Source of the DNA: Clostridia bacterium
Lineage (GTDB): Bacteria; Bacillota; Clostridia; UBA1381
DNA length: 28,640 bases
NCBI GenBank assembly: GCA_900751685.1
Contig: CAADSR010000165.1
Span: forward strand, 1-28,640
Direction of reading: 5' to 3'
In this document: positions 7,979 through 15,702 of the stretch, one piece after another
Layout: the number at the start of each line of letters is the position of its first letter
Position numbering within the stretch: the first letter of the stretch is position 1
Translations under genes and position numbers: made by a program
Notes under the pieces: model-generated
Databases searched by the model: none
What the model was told of the DNA's origin: nothing
What the model saw: only the letters and a program-made list of their open reading frames with translations

Positions 7979-8845
7979 GTGTCTTATGATTATGATACTT
8001 TGACCAATGATTTAGAAAACCTTTCCCAGACCTATCCTTTTCTGCGGACGTTTTCCGCGGGGAATAGTCTCATGGGAAAACGGATCCCTGTCACCGTTAT
8101 TGGCGACGGAGAAAAAAAATTGTTTTTAAGCGGTGCGCACCACGGCTTGGAATATCTGACTTCTGCTTTTCTGACGCAGTTCATGAATGCTTATTGCGGC
8201 CATTTTGTTGCCGGAAATAAGCTGTTCGGCTATAATGTTCGCGAACTGTTTCACAAGGTGGCCCTGTATGTGATGCCGATGGTCAATCCCGACGGGGTGG
8301 ACATTGCCATTCACGGCCTGGATATTACCAATCCTTATCACCGTAACCTGATCAGTATGGTGGGGATCCACAGCTTCCAGCAAGTATGGCAGGCCAATGC
8401 CCGGGGGGTAGACATCAATCACAACTATAACGCAGACTGGCAAATGACCGTTGAAAAGCCGGCTCCCACCAAATATGCCGGGGAATATGCCGAAAGCGAG
8501 CCGGAGACCCATGCCGTGACCTCGCTGGTACGCGAGATCGGCTTTGATATGCTGTTGGCATTCCATAGCCAGGGCGGTGAGATCTATTATGATTTTGACG
8601 GCCTTACAGCCCACCGCTCCGAAGAGATCGCCCAACGGATGGCCGAAGAAAGCGGCTATATCGCAGCTAAGCCTACTGGGACAGCTGCCTTTGGGGGCTG
8701 CAAGGACTGGTTCATCAAGGAATTTGGCCGGGAAGGCTTCACCGTGGAGATTGGCCACGGAAAAAACCCACTGCCGCTGCATCAATTGGATGAGGTGTAT
8801 GAAGAAAATGCAAAACTTGTCCTTTGTGCGATGGAGGAAATCTAA
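7979..8845 (+). CDS. M14 family zinc carboxypeptidase, cytosolic form
   Basis: Zinc metallopeptidase of the M14 family, 288 residues, resembling gamma-D-glutamyl-diaminopimelate peptidases that trim murein peptides. The zinc ligands are visible as H55-x-x-E58 (AHHGLEYL) and His196 (LLAFHSQGGE). The catalytic Glu is E257 (FTVEIGHGKNP), with the family motif VNPDG at 103-107. The position usually written GVDLNRNF reads GVDINHNYN here, so the substrate-binding Arg is replaced by His. No signal peptide or LysM domain is present, so the enzyme probably acts on imported peptides in the cytosol (inference). The start is GTG at 7979, with a GGGGGG site about 7 nt upstream; an out-of-frame ATG begins 2 nt earlier. 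It follows the MATE gene by 58 nt and ends at a strong bidirectional terminator. Confidence 0.86.
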   Translation: MSYDYDTLTNDLENLSQTYPFLRTFSAGNSLMGKRIPVTVIGDGEKKLFLSGAHHGLEYLTSAFLTQFMNAYCGHFVAGNKLFGYNVRELFHKVALYVMPMVNPDGVDIAIHGLDITNPYHRNLISMVGIHSFQQVWQANARGVDINHNYNADWQMTVEKPAPTKYAGEYAESEPETHAVTSLVREIGFDMLLAFHSQGGEIYYDFDGLTAHRSEEIAQRMAEESGYIAAKPTGTAAFGGCKDWFIKEFGREGFTVEIGHGKNPLPLHQLDEVYEENAKLVLCAMEEI

Positions 8846-8877
8846 AGCGGCGAATAAAAAATAAAATTTCCCGAACC

Positions 8878-8921
8878 ATCAAAAAAGTGGCGCCGCTTTG
8901 TAGCGGCGCCACTTTTTTGAT
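8878..8921. terminator. Bidirectional intrinsic terminator between M14 peptidase and SLH gene
   Basis: Perfect 20-bp inverted repeat (8878-8897 and 8902-8921) with a TTGT loop. The GC core GTGGCGCCGCT is flanked by A6 on the left and T6 on the right, so both strands give a stem followed by U6. It sits 33 nt after the peptidase stop and 64 nt from the stop of the convergent SLH gene. Nothing else is seen in 8922-8984. Confidence 0.95.
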
Positions 8922-8984
8922 GCGGTAACCAATTGCCATTACAAGCTACTTACACAAGGCACGGCATCCCACAACTTTATTTTC

Positions 8985-11828
8985 TTATTCGGCTGACGGA
9001 ACATTATATTCATCAAGCACATTCCGGTCCTGACGCTTTCCCGGATCTACAACATAACCGGTGAAAGAGCTGGTGGCACGCATCATATCTGCATAATACC
9101 ATTCATCCCCCGTCATATCCGTAAACTGGTTCTCAACATCATTTCCGTCTATGTCTTTTGTATAATCATATTCCTCCCCGCGTCCTATGATACGGTTGTA
9201 GACCGCAACAAACTCAGCTCTTGAGATCTGCTCGTCTGGACGGATCGTATCAGAATCACCATCGCCTACCATGTATCCGGCTGCAACCAGTGAATTGATA
9301 TAAGGATAGTAAGGATGTGCTTGTGTTAGGTCACTAAAGTCACAGACATTCTCAACATCCTCAAGCCCCAAGGATACGGCTATGATTTTAGCCGCCTCAC
9401 CTCTTGTTATATACTGAAAAGCAGAAATGCGACCCCCCAGCGCTTCCGGATCATAAACGCCGATATAGGTCATAAATTCGATCGCCGTATAATCCCAGTC
9501 AGAGGCGCTTATATCCGTATAAGAAGAGACCGCTGGTTTTTTATAGCCCCGGAGCTGGTCGTTCTGCTTTAACAGCCGGTGCATCAAGGCAGAGGCTTCG
9601 CCCCTCTTGATCGGGTATTCGGCCGCCATTTGCTTATCATTATATCCATAAATATACGCATAGTCATTGTCCAGCTTCACCGGCGTCCTATTGGGGACTA
9701 GTGTTACTGTAGATATAGCAGTATTGCCAAATTCATTGATGACAGTTACCTGAAAAGTATCACGCACAAGAACTTTAGAATTTTGAGTATATTCCCATAC
9801 ACCCGTTTCCGGGTCTACTACTACTGCACCATGCAGCGGCTGTGAGGTCAAATTAAAAGTAAGCTTTGAATTTTCAGGATCAGTTGCCTCTATTGTTCCG
9901 CCGCTGGTATTCTTTGTAAGGTCTATAATATAATCCTTTGTCTCCGGTGTTGATTCCTTTATTTCAGATACTGCATAGCCGATATTTTCAAGATATACAA
10001 TACCAGATCTGACTGCTCCGGTCTGGACCTCATTATCTGTGGTTAGTTGATATCCTTTCTTTCCCAGAGCCTTCACTGTATACGTCCCTTCCGGGATCAT
10101 CGCTGAATATTTTCCAGAGGCATTTGAGACCACAGTCGTTACCATACCATCCTCAGAGGTGATCTCGACCGTCACTCCCTCAAGCGGCTCCTCGTCCTGG
10201 GAATACTCCCCGCTCTCGTCCGCGTCGAAAAATACAAAGCCTGACAGGCCATAAAGCTTTTGCCCATCCGTCACGGTGATTTCAGTTGAATACTCATTTC
10301 CTGGGAAATAAGTCCATACGTCGAATGCTTTTACATCACCATAGTTTCCCTTATATTGAAGGGCCCCCTCAGAGCTGTCTACACCATCCAAAGCGGTGGC
10401 CGGCTTTACGGCATTTGCCGCACTGCTGTTTGTGTCTACAAAGGTGCCGTCCGCTGTTACATAGGATGAATTATCATAATAGATTAAATTCGGATTAAAA
10501 TCCTGGCCCTTTGTTGCATTGATAAGCTTTATCTTTATACCCTTGGCAATATTTTCAGCATCCAGCAGCGGGAAATGGTATTCCCCACCCTTTGTTGTGA
10601 CTGTGGCTTTATACGTGCCGGAAGCAACAGGCTGGCCGGAAGCATCATTGCCATCCCAATAGACCGCGTTTTCTCCTGCCGGGGCAACATCAGAAAGAAT
10701 GATATCCTTCCCACTGGTATAAGCCCCGTTCCCGTCGGTATCAATAAAAATCTGATACGCCGTGGGCTTATCCACATTCAAATGGAATATCCCTCCGGAG
10801 CCCACACTTGTTTCATTTTCACTAGTCCCTGTAAATCCAAAGGACGTAGCCTCAGCCGGAGCGATAGGCTCTGTGGGGATTGAAGCAGGCAGATCCCTGC
10901 TCGGCCGGTTAAAGAATATATTGTGTGTGATATTCGTAGCGGTATCCTCCACATTTGGAAGCTGCGGGATGATACCCCCCTTTGTATCTACAAGGTTCCC
11001 TGTCAACGGATTGGATTTTGGGCCGCCCATAACTGTTTTGTACAGCGTAGAATTATTTGCTGCATCAATAAAGCCCCTGTTATTGGAATAGAACACAAAA
11101 CCAAAGGGGTCGATACCATTAAGGTCGACCTGGTACTCATAGCCGTCCTTTGTAAGCACATAAACTACGGAGCCTACTACGCTGTCCGGCCTGGTGCCAT
11201 TTATTTTTCCGGAATTGAGTGCGACATAGCTTTCAAACATCCTGCCGTCCGCTACTTTGCCTTCAGCATCAACCACGGTTACATCCCAAGCCGCAACCGC
11301 CTTATGAGCCTTTGAAGAGTTTCCGTCCTGCGTCAGGATATTTTCAGAAGCCACCTTTACCGCATCAGGATTGTTTGTGCTGTCCGGGTCGGGAGACATA
11401 AACTCGACCTCCCAGATCCCTGTCTGGTCCGCCGCTATCATAAGTGCGGGATAGCCCCCGTCCCCCGCCGAAAAGGATGGGCCTGCAATTTCCTGCGCCC
11501 TTGTGGCGATAAGCCCTTTTCCAGAAATGACCTGGAAGCCGCCCTCCAGATATTCCTTTCCTTCAGGAGTGCGTACTATGATCTCTGTCCCCGCTTTTGA
11601 GTTGATAACACTTGAGCCGAAATAGATTGTTTCTCCTGCTTTTACATACACTTTAAGGGTGTTTTGACGGGGGATACCAAGCGTATCTTCCCTATTGGAC
11701 CATTCAAGATACGGACGGTAAGCGCTGTTTTCAACAAGATCCTTACTTCCCTCGGCAAATGCAGACGCTGAAAAGATAAGCATGCCGGCAAGAGTTATCA
11801 TGAGACTCTTAAATAATTTATTTTTCAT
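8985..11828 (-). CDS. Secreted surface protein with Ig-like modules and three C-terminal SLH domains
   Basis: Exported, wall-bound protein of about 947 residues. The ATG at 11828 is used because it has AAAGGGG about 10 nt upstream and starts a signal peptide (MKNKLFKSLMITLAGMLIF..., cleavage near AFA/EG). An in-frame ATG 54 nt upstream lacks both. The N-terminal 340 residues are unassigned beta-rich sequence (KVYVKAGETIYFGSS). Then come a FlgD-like Ig module (about 353-415, VYWDGNDASGQPVASGTY), an SdrD-B-like calcium module (525-615, GFVFFDADESGEYSQDEEP), a cadherin-like module (640-712) and three SLH repeats (about 720-905), with ITRGEAA and ISRAEF cores and PYYPYINSL and DEWYYADMM segments. 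SLH domains bind pyruvylated secondary wall polymer. The gene sits alone between terminators and is headed by a c-di-GMP-I riboswitch, so its level should follow the motile/sessile second messenger. No enzymatic motif is seen. Confidence 0.85.
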   Translation of the reverse strand: MKNKLFKSLMITLAGMLIFSASAFAEGSKDLVENSAYRPYLEWSNREDTLGIPRQNTLKVYVKAGETIYFGSSVINSKAGTEIIVRTPEGKEYLEGGFQVISGKGLIATRAQEIAGPSFSAGDGGYPALMIAADQTGIWEVEFMSPDPDSTNNPDAVKVASENILTQDGNSSKAHKAVAAWDVTVVDAEGKVADGRMFESYVALNSGKINGTRPDSVVGSVVYVLTKDGYEYQVDLNGIDPFGFVFYSNNRGFIDAANNSTLYKTVMGGPKSNPLTGNLVDTKGGIIPQLPNVEDTATNITHNIFFNRPSRDLPASIPTEPIAPAEATSFGFTGTSENETSVGSGGIFHLNVDKPTAYQIFIDTDGNGAYTSGKDIILSDVAPAGENAVYWDGNDASGQPVASGTYKATVTTKGGEYHFPLLDAENIAKGIKIKLINATKGQDFNPNLIYYDNSSYVTADGTFVDTNSSAANAVKPATALDGVDSSEGALQYKGNYGDVKAFDVWTYFPGNEYSTEITVTDGQKLYGLSGFVFFDADESGEYSQDEEPLEGVTVEITSEDGMVTTVVSNASGKYSAMIPEGTYTVKALGKKGYQLTTDNEVQTGAVRSGIVYLENIGYAVSEIKESTPETKDYIIDLTKNTSGGTIEATDPENSKLTFNLTSQPLHGAVVVDPETGVWEYTQNSKVLVRDTFQVTVINEFGNTAISTVTLVPNRTPVKLDNDYAYIYGYNDKQMAAEYPIKRGEASALMHRLLKQNDQLRGYKKPAVSSYTDISASDWDYTAIEFMTYIGVYDPEALGGRISAFQYITRGEAAKIIAVSLGLEDVENVCDFSDLTQAHPYYPYINSLVAAGYMVGDGDSDTIRPDEQISRAEFVAVYNRIIGRGEEYDYTKDIDGNDVENQFTDMTGDEWYYADMMRATSSFTGYVVDPGKRQDRNVLDEYNVPSAE

Positions 11829-11872
11829 GATTACGATTCCCCTTTCTATCAAAATATAAGCTGAGAAACAAC

Positions 11873-11904
11873 AAAAAAGCAATGAACGAGAACTCGATCA
11901 TTGC
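11873..11904 (-). terminator. Expression-platform terminator of the c-di-GMP riboswitch
   Basis: On the minus strand, GCAATGATCGAG and CTCGTTCATTGC form an 11/12-bp stem with a very tight loop (one T-T mismatch), followed at once by TTTTTT. It lies between the aptamer and the SLH gene start. Its first GC overlaps the TTGC end of the aptamer, so aptamer closure and terminator formation touch the same bases. This identifies a transcription-attenuating platform. Confidence 0.85.
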
Positions 11905-11968
11905 AACTGGCTGCCAACTTATATAGGCCCTATAGCTTTGCGTCCCTACCTTTAGATAGGTTTGCCCT
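11903..11968 (-). promoter_or_regulatory. c-di-GMP class I riboswitch (GEMM-I) aptamer
   Basis: Read on the minus strand, the conserved core is AAACC, a short hairpin (CCTATC, TAAA loop, GGTAGG), then GGGACGCAAAGCTA and finally TGGCAGCCAGTTGC. These are the GEMM-I landmarks: the GGGACGCAAAGC junction and the GCAGCC 3' strand that together enclose c-di-GMP. GCAA at 11962-11965 can pair with TTGC at 11903-11906 to close P1. The domain is compact, with little sequence between GCTA and TGGCAGCC. It precedes a terminator hairpin and the gene for an SLH surface protein. Whether ligand turns expression on or off cannot be decided by eye. Confidence 0.9.
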
Positions 11969-11995
11969 TATATATTATATTCTTTTTCTATCATA

Positions 11996-12024
11996 AGTTT
12001 ACCACAAATTAGACAAGATGTCAA
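11996..12024 (-). promoter_or_regulatory. Sigma-A promoter of the riboswitch-SLH transcript
   Basis: On the minus strand, TTGACA (12019-12024), 17 nt, TAAACT (11996-12001). Transcription would start near 11989, about 20 nt before the aptamer, as expected for a riboswitch leader. A TATAAT-like hexamer closer to the aptamer (about 11973-11978) lacks a good -35. The rest of the gap up to the next gene (12025-12206) is A/T-rich and holds only the weak hairpin described separately. Confidence 0.75.
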
Positions 12025-12139
12025 CATAAAAAGAAGTCCTTTTCATAAAAAACGCTATTTTTTGACAGCCTATCCGCCGCTTACATACCAAAGATCTTTC
12101 ATAAAACCAAATAACGCTTTTCAGCATCCTATGAATGCC

Positions 12140-12175
12140 AAAAAGCGTCGTTCCCGCCCCAAATGGGGCTTACGA
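12140..12175 (-). terminator. Possible weak terminator of the membrane-protein gene
   Basis: Minus-strand hairpin with core GCCCC-ATTT-GGGGC (12156-12169) and outer TCGT/ACGA pairing. TTTTT (complement of 12140-12144) follows after a 3-nt gap. The internal loop and offset U-tract make it weaker than the other terminators in the window. Confidence 0.42.
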
Positions 12176-12206
12176 ATATTTGATACAATGAGTCCCGGCC
12201 TTCGTT

Positions 12207-12890
12207 TTAGGAGCTTACTTGGTCCCGTGCGGCTTTCATCTTACTATGCACGCTCCTTACCGCATGGACAGCACTTTCCCGGACCTGCATAAGCTCCTCC
12301 CGCTCGATCAAATACTGTACGGCAAGGCCGCCTAAGGCGAAAACTACAATCAGCCCCCAATGCAGCAGGGTAAGGTCCGGCATCCCTTTGAAAAGCAGCC
12401 CTACGGTAGCCGCTGCCCCTGTGACGGCCGTCGTGACGATCGTGACGATAAATTTATATTTCACGGCTAACATACCAACCCCCGCCGCCGCAGCCAGCCC
12501 AAGAAGCACACTAAGCCATCCCGGCAAGAAATGCCCTAATATATTAGGCAAGGCAGCAAACACAAAGAAGCCGTTCACAAAAAACAATTGAACCTTATGG
12601 AGCCGCCCGGAACACAGAATGCCCAACACGCCCAGCGCTATACCCAAGCCTATAAAATACTGCACAGGGACCTGTTCAAAAAAGATACTGCCCAGTGTCC
12701 CAAGGAGAAACCCGATCCAAAAAAACAAGAACCCAAACCATACCTTGTGAAGCCGGTGCCCTAAAAAACAGGTCAAAAGCGCCATGAACAGCGATACCGC
12801 CGGCAAAAGTATTTTTAGCTCGTGGGCAATATTCGAGTACTGTGGCGGGATGCTTTTCTGAATGATTTCTAATAACTCTACAAATTCCAT
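12207..12890 (-). CDS. Seven-helix membrane protein, TMEM198/DUF4203-like
   Basis: Integral membrane protein of 227 residues and unknown role. Seven hydrophobic stretches can be marked: about 28-46, 50-72, 78-95, 101-120, 124-142, 147-167 and 176-195. A charged tail of about 30 residues (IEREELMQVRESAVHAV...) could form a cytosolic helix. Glycine-rich membrane segments with GHRLHKVWFG and SGRLHKVQLF as two internal repeats resemble the DUF4203/TMEM198 family; that assignment is by general pattern only. The ATG at 12890 is preferred to the GTG two codons upstream, because AGAGGGG lies 5 nt before the ATG but overlaps the GTG. It is bounded upstream by the GH112 terminator, so it needs its own promoter; only a weak TTGCAA/TATATA candidate is seen near 12980-13012. 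Confidence 0.72.
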   Translation of the reverse strand: MEFVELLEIIQKSIPPQYSNIAHELKILLPAVSLFMALLTCFLGHRLHKVWFGFLFFWIGFLLGTLGSIFFEQVPVQYFIGLGIALGVLGILCSGRLHKVQLFFVNGFFVFAALPNILGHFLPGWLSVLLGLAAAAGVGMLAVKYKFIVTIVTTAVTGAAATVGLLFKGMPDLTLLHWGLIVVFALGGLAVQYLIEREELMQVRESAVHAVRSVHSKMKAARDQVSS

Positions 12891-12914
12891 GTTCACCCCT
12901 CTTTATCTTACGCG

Positions 12915-12953
12915 GAAAAAACAAGCATGAGCCCTCTGGCATTCATGCTTGTT
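12915..12953 (-). terminator. Intrinsic terminator of the GH112 gene
   Basis: Inverted repeat AACAAGCATGA (12920-12930) and TCATGCTTGTT (12943-12953), 11 bp, 12-nt loop. On the minus strand it is followed by TTTTTT (complement of 12915-12920), right downstream of the GH112 stop and upstream of the next gene. The gap 12954-13049 is A/T-rich without other recognised features. Confidence 0.85.
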
Positions 12954-13049
12954 TTATTACTTTTATAGAAACAAATCGGATCCTATATACCTATCATTCA
13001 GCTTATATTGCAAATCAACCCAAGTCCTGATCAATTATAAAATCCACTT

Positions 13050-15197
13050 TTACAATTGTACGATCTGTGTATCGAATGCATCTAATGTAACGGTTTTATC
13101 TCCTGCTTCGGTCGCAATTGTTGTGGTTTGTTTTTGGTCACTGTTATTGATCACGACCAATTGCTTTCCTTCCGGATAATAGCTGCATTCTGTCTGAGCA
13201 TTGTCTGTAATATAATTTTGCTTTAACGGCTGTTTTGCTGCAGTCAGTATCAAATTCAGAAGCGTACGCATATTTTCTTCGTTATGCTGGTAAGAAGACA
13301 AATAAACGCCAGTCCCCTTTCCAAATGGATGAGTCGTTACACAGGGAAGATTTCCCTCTGCCGCTACCACCTCAGTAACTGCGTCAGTCAGATAGACCCC
13401 AGCCTTTGGTGCAACCTTGCTTCCTTCTTCGACCAGACCCTGCGGCGCCACATCAAAGGTCCAGCGGCCATGGCAGATCTTTTCGCCCTTATCCAGATCC
13501 ACACCCAATACGTGGGCCATCCGGAAGGTGGTGTCATAGCCATCAGTTGCGGATGGTGCATTCACACCGATAAATGCCCCGCCTTCATGCACCCATTTTG
13601 TCAGAGCCTCCACAACGTCATCACTCTTCCACAGGGCGCCGCCGCTCCATGCGCTGTTTTCAAAGCCGGCATTGATAATCACGTCCACATCCGGCACGCC
13701 GCCCTTTTCAATATCTTCAAAGCTGATGAATTGCACGTCAAACGGCATTCCTGAAAGGCTTTCAATGATATTGATCAGATCCAGCTCCGGATGCTCATGG
13801 TAATGCCCTGAACACGTCCAGGAACGCAACTTGCCCCAAGCGGTCAACACAGCAATACGGGGCTTTAATTCATAAGGCTTTCCACATTGATGGAACTGCT
13901 TGATCTCGCGGAACTCATCCGCGATCTTTTCGATATAATCATTAAAATCAGGGAACGGCAATGTCAGGGATAAATAGCCTCCCAACCCGATCCGGTCGAT
14001 CGGCGCCCGGAGCAGTGCCCGGCGCACATTTTTCCAATAGCCCTTTGCTTCAAGCGTCGGGTTGCCGCCTTCCATGAAGGTTGGTGCGCCGCCAAGGCCT
14101 ACCGGGAACAGATACGGGTGAAGACGGATCTCATGGGTCTCGACTGCATCCACACCGGCGCAAAGGCGTGCTTCAAAGCCGCTGAACACGCATTTGATCA
14201 ATCCATCAAAGCCAAAATCACCAAAACGTTCGCCCCATGGCTCTACACCGACCCAGCTGTCATCATAGAATACATACGCTTTTTTCCCATACTCATGTAC
14301 CAGGTCAACCAGCTGTTTTCCGAAATCTACAACAAAATCGTTGATAAACTTCATCCAATCCCTTTTATGCTGGTCCGGAACAAGATGGGTTGCATGGAAA
14401 TTACCCTTGTTGATAAAATCTTCACTCGTCAGGCGGTATCCATATTCTTTTTCAAATTGGTTCAGCGCCAGCGGGCTTACCGTAAAGTCATAAGAAGCCC
14501 AATCAGAAAACAATTGGCGGTTTCTTTCATTGGAACCCCACATCCAAACAAAATTATAGAACATGGAGGTAAAACGGACAACCGTTGTTGCCGGATGGTT
14601 TTCACACCAGGTTCTCATCCAGTCCAGCATATACTGCTGGGTCGCCGGATGGACCGGATCGATCTGCAAAAGATGCTCTTTATCCCAGTTATTTGTGGTA
14701 TGGTTATACATGGAGATCTCTTCCCAAATGCGGTATACCATGAAATTGACCGTATATTTATGCCAAGGGGTAATATTTTGAACTGTTACCTTACCATTTT
14801 CATAGGACCAGTTTTCCCGCGGGACCTCTGTATTGGAGGTACGGTCGAACACCTGCCAGTAAGCAATAGAGTCTGCCGTTTCATTGATTAAGAACTGCTC
14901 TTCAAAGAAATCTGCCATCAGGTCAATAGTCAGCGTATTTTGAGTAGCCACTATTGGCGCTGTCATCAAAAATGTCTGCTGCAATTTATCCATATTTTGT
15001 TTTGCCCATGCGTTATGGTCACGAATGATACAGATCGTTGAGTAGATCCCATATCCTGCATTGATAATATCATCAGATAATTCTGTCCCGTCACTGTCAC
15101 GGATAACATCTGCGCCCCATTTTTCTGCCATTTGAAGCGTTAATTCCTCATAACCGCTCTCGCCCGGAAGCGTGAATCCGCCTTTTGTTTTACCCAT
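13050..15197 (-). CDS. gnpA: GH112 1,3-beta-galactosyl-N-acetylhexosamine (or galactosyl-rhamnose) phosphorylase
   Basis: Cytosolic glycoside phosphorylase of 715 residues, which is the family length. GH112 enzymes split galacto-N-biose, lacto-N-biose or Gal-beta-1,4-rhamnose with phosphate, giving galactose-1-phosphate and the free sugar. The N-terminus MGKTKGGFTLPGESGYEE is the family signature. The general acid lies in YVFYDDSWVGVEPWG (Asp312/313), the same place as the acid Asp of the bifidobacterial enzyme. FTSMFYNFVW and the GGNPTLEAKGYW stretch are further conserved parts. The end holds a Rossmann-like domain and a small beta domain. There is no signal peptide, so the disaccharide must be imported; no transporter is in the window. 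The ATG at 15197 has AAGGAGAG 9 nt upstream. Substrate choice among the three disaccharides cannot be settled by eye; mucin or host-glycan use is one reading. Confidence 0.93.
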   Translation of the reverse strand: MGKTKGGFTLPGESGYEELTLQMAEKWGADVIRDSDGTELSDDIINAGYGIYSTICIIRDHNAWAKQNMDKLQQTFLMTAPIVATQNTLTIDLMADFFEEQFLINETADSIAYWQVFDRTSNTEVPRENWSYENGKVTVQNITPWHKYTVNFMVYRIWEEISMYNHTTNNWDKEHLLQIDPVHPATQQYMLDWMRTWCENHPATTVVRFTSMFYNFVWMWGSNERNRQLFSDWASYDFTVSPLALNQFEKEYGYRLTSEDFINKGNFHATHLVPDQHKRDWMKFINDFVVDFGKQLVDLVHEYGKKAYVFYDDSWVGVEPWGERFGDFGFDGLIKCVFSGFEARLCAGVDAVETHEIRLHPYLFPVGLGGAPTFMEGGNPTLEAKGYWKNVRRALLRAPIDRIGLGGYLSLTLPFPDFNDYIEKIADEFREIKQFHQCGKPYELKPRIAVLTAWGKLRSWTCSGHYHEHPELDLINIIESLSGMPFDVQFISFEDIEKGGVPDVDVIINAGFENSAWSGGALWKSDDVVEALTKWVHEGGAFIGVNAPSATDGYDTTFRMAHVLGVDLDKGEKICHGRWTFDVAPQGLVEEGSKVAPKAGVYLTDAVTEVVAAEGNLPCVTTHPFGKGTGVYLSSYQHNEENMRTLLNLILTAAKQPLKQNYITDNAQTECSYYPEGKQLVVINNSDQKQTTTIATEAGDKTVTLDAFDTQIVQL

Positions 15198-15233
15198 ATG
15201 TAATTCTCTCCTTCTTGATTCAGTTATAGGAAA

Positions 15234-15262
15234 ATTATATCATAGCTTATCCCGGTTGTAAA
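15234..15262 (-). promoter_or_regulatory. Sigma-A promoter of the GH112 gene
   Basis: On the minus strand, TTTACA (15257-15262), 17 nt, TATAAT (15234-15239), with TGA directly before the -10 (extended -10). The leader to the ATG at 15197 is about 30 nt. No clear catabolite-repression (cre) site is seen nearby. Confidence 0.82.
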
Positions 15263-15361
15263 CCATAATGTTCTGTTTGTTCCCGCATTTTCAAGCTTGT
15301 TTTAAAATAAGATCGTGCTACAATCAAAAATTTATATCGGGAATAAAAATAGATTTATTTT

Positions 15362-15610
15362 TCACCCAAAATCATGCCTGCTCCCGCCATCTGAGCCTAT
15401 TTCCTCTAACACGCATATGACCTGCTCTATTTTCATAAAACATTCTGAATCCTCAAGGCTGTCATCTTCAATGATAGTCTTTATTTTTTGTAAAGCCTTA
15501 AAGCATTTCATCTCAACGATCTTGGATAAATCCTGCTTTAAATCAGGAAATGTTATATTGATTTGCTCTTTTGACAATAGCTCTATTAAAATTTCTTTGT
15601 ATAAATCCAT
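15362..15610 (-). CDS. Small hypothetical protein divergent from an Xre regulator
   Basis: Not recognised. Eighty-two acidic, mostly helical residues (MDLYKEILIELLSKEQINI..., ECFMKIEQVICVLEEIG) with no membrane segment or signal. The ATG at 15610 is chosen because GGGG lies 8 nt upstream; an in-frame GTG three codons earlier overlaps that site. The gene is A/T-rich like its divergent neighbour, and the two share a short intergenic region filled with operator-like palindromes. It is therefore probably controlled by, or works with, the neighbouring repressor. A partner or antagonist of the regulator is one possibility; nothing in the sequence proves it. Confidence 0.55.
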   Translation of the reverse strand: MDLYKEILIELLSKEQINITFPDLKQDLSKIVEMKCFKALQKIKTIIEDDSLEDSECFMKIEQVICVLEEIGSDGGSRHDFG

Positions 15611-15630
15611 ATCATTCACCCCATTCTATA

Positions 15631-15676
15631 TTTTAGCGAATTACTCGCTAAAAGTCAATAGCGAATATCCCGCTAT
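15631..15676. promoter_or_regulatory. Paired operator palindromes in the divergent regulator promoter region
   Basis: Site 1 (15631-15653): perfect repeat TTTTAGCGA, 5-nt spacer, TCGCTAAAA. Site 2 (15658-15676): ATAGCGA, 5-nt spacer, CCGCTAT, same half-site and spacing with one mismatch. Centres are about 25 bp apart. Possible -10 hexamers for the rightward gene (TATAGT at 15674, TATTAT at 15679) overlap or abut site 2. The arrangement fits autorepression by the adjacent Xre protein. Confidence 0.75.
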
Positions 15677-15702
15677 AGTATTATTCTTTTGAGGTGATTT
15701 AC

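Noticed and set aside
8126..8785. 219-aa open frame antisense to the M14 peptidase
   Set aside because: It mirrors a well-supported gene with catalytic motifs on the other strand; no ribosome binding site or recognisable domain.
12050..12130. Imperfect repeats around GCGTT/AACGC with TATGAAA in the gap before the riboswitch promoter
   Set aside because: Short, A/T-rich and irregular in spacing; no consistent palindrome or known element could be defined.
14118..14891. 257-aa open frame antisense to the GH112 gene
   Set aside because: Lies fully inside a full-length GH112 enzyme; no family resemblance or start signals.
15315..15692. 125-aa plus-strand frame across the small hypothetical gene and operators
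   Set aside because: It would run through the operator palindromes and stop just before the Xre gene; the minus-strand frame has the better ribosome binding site.
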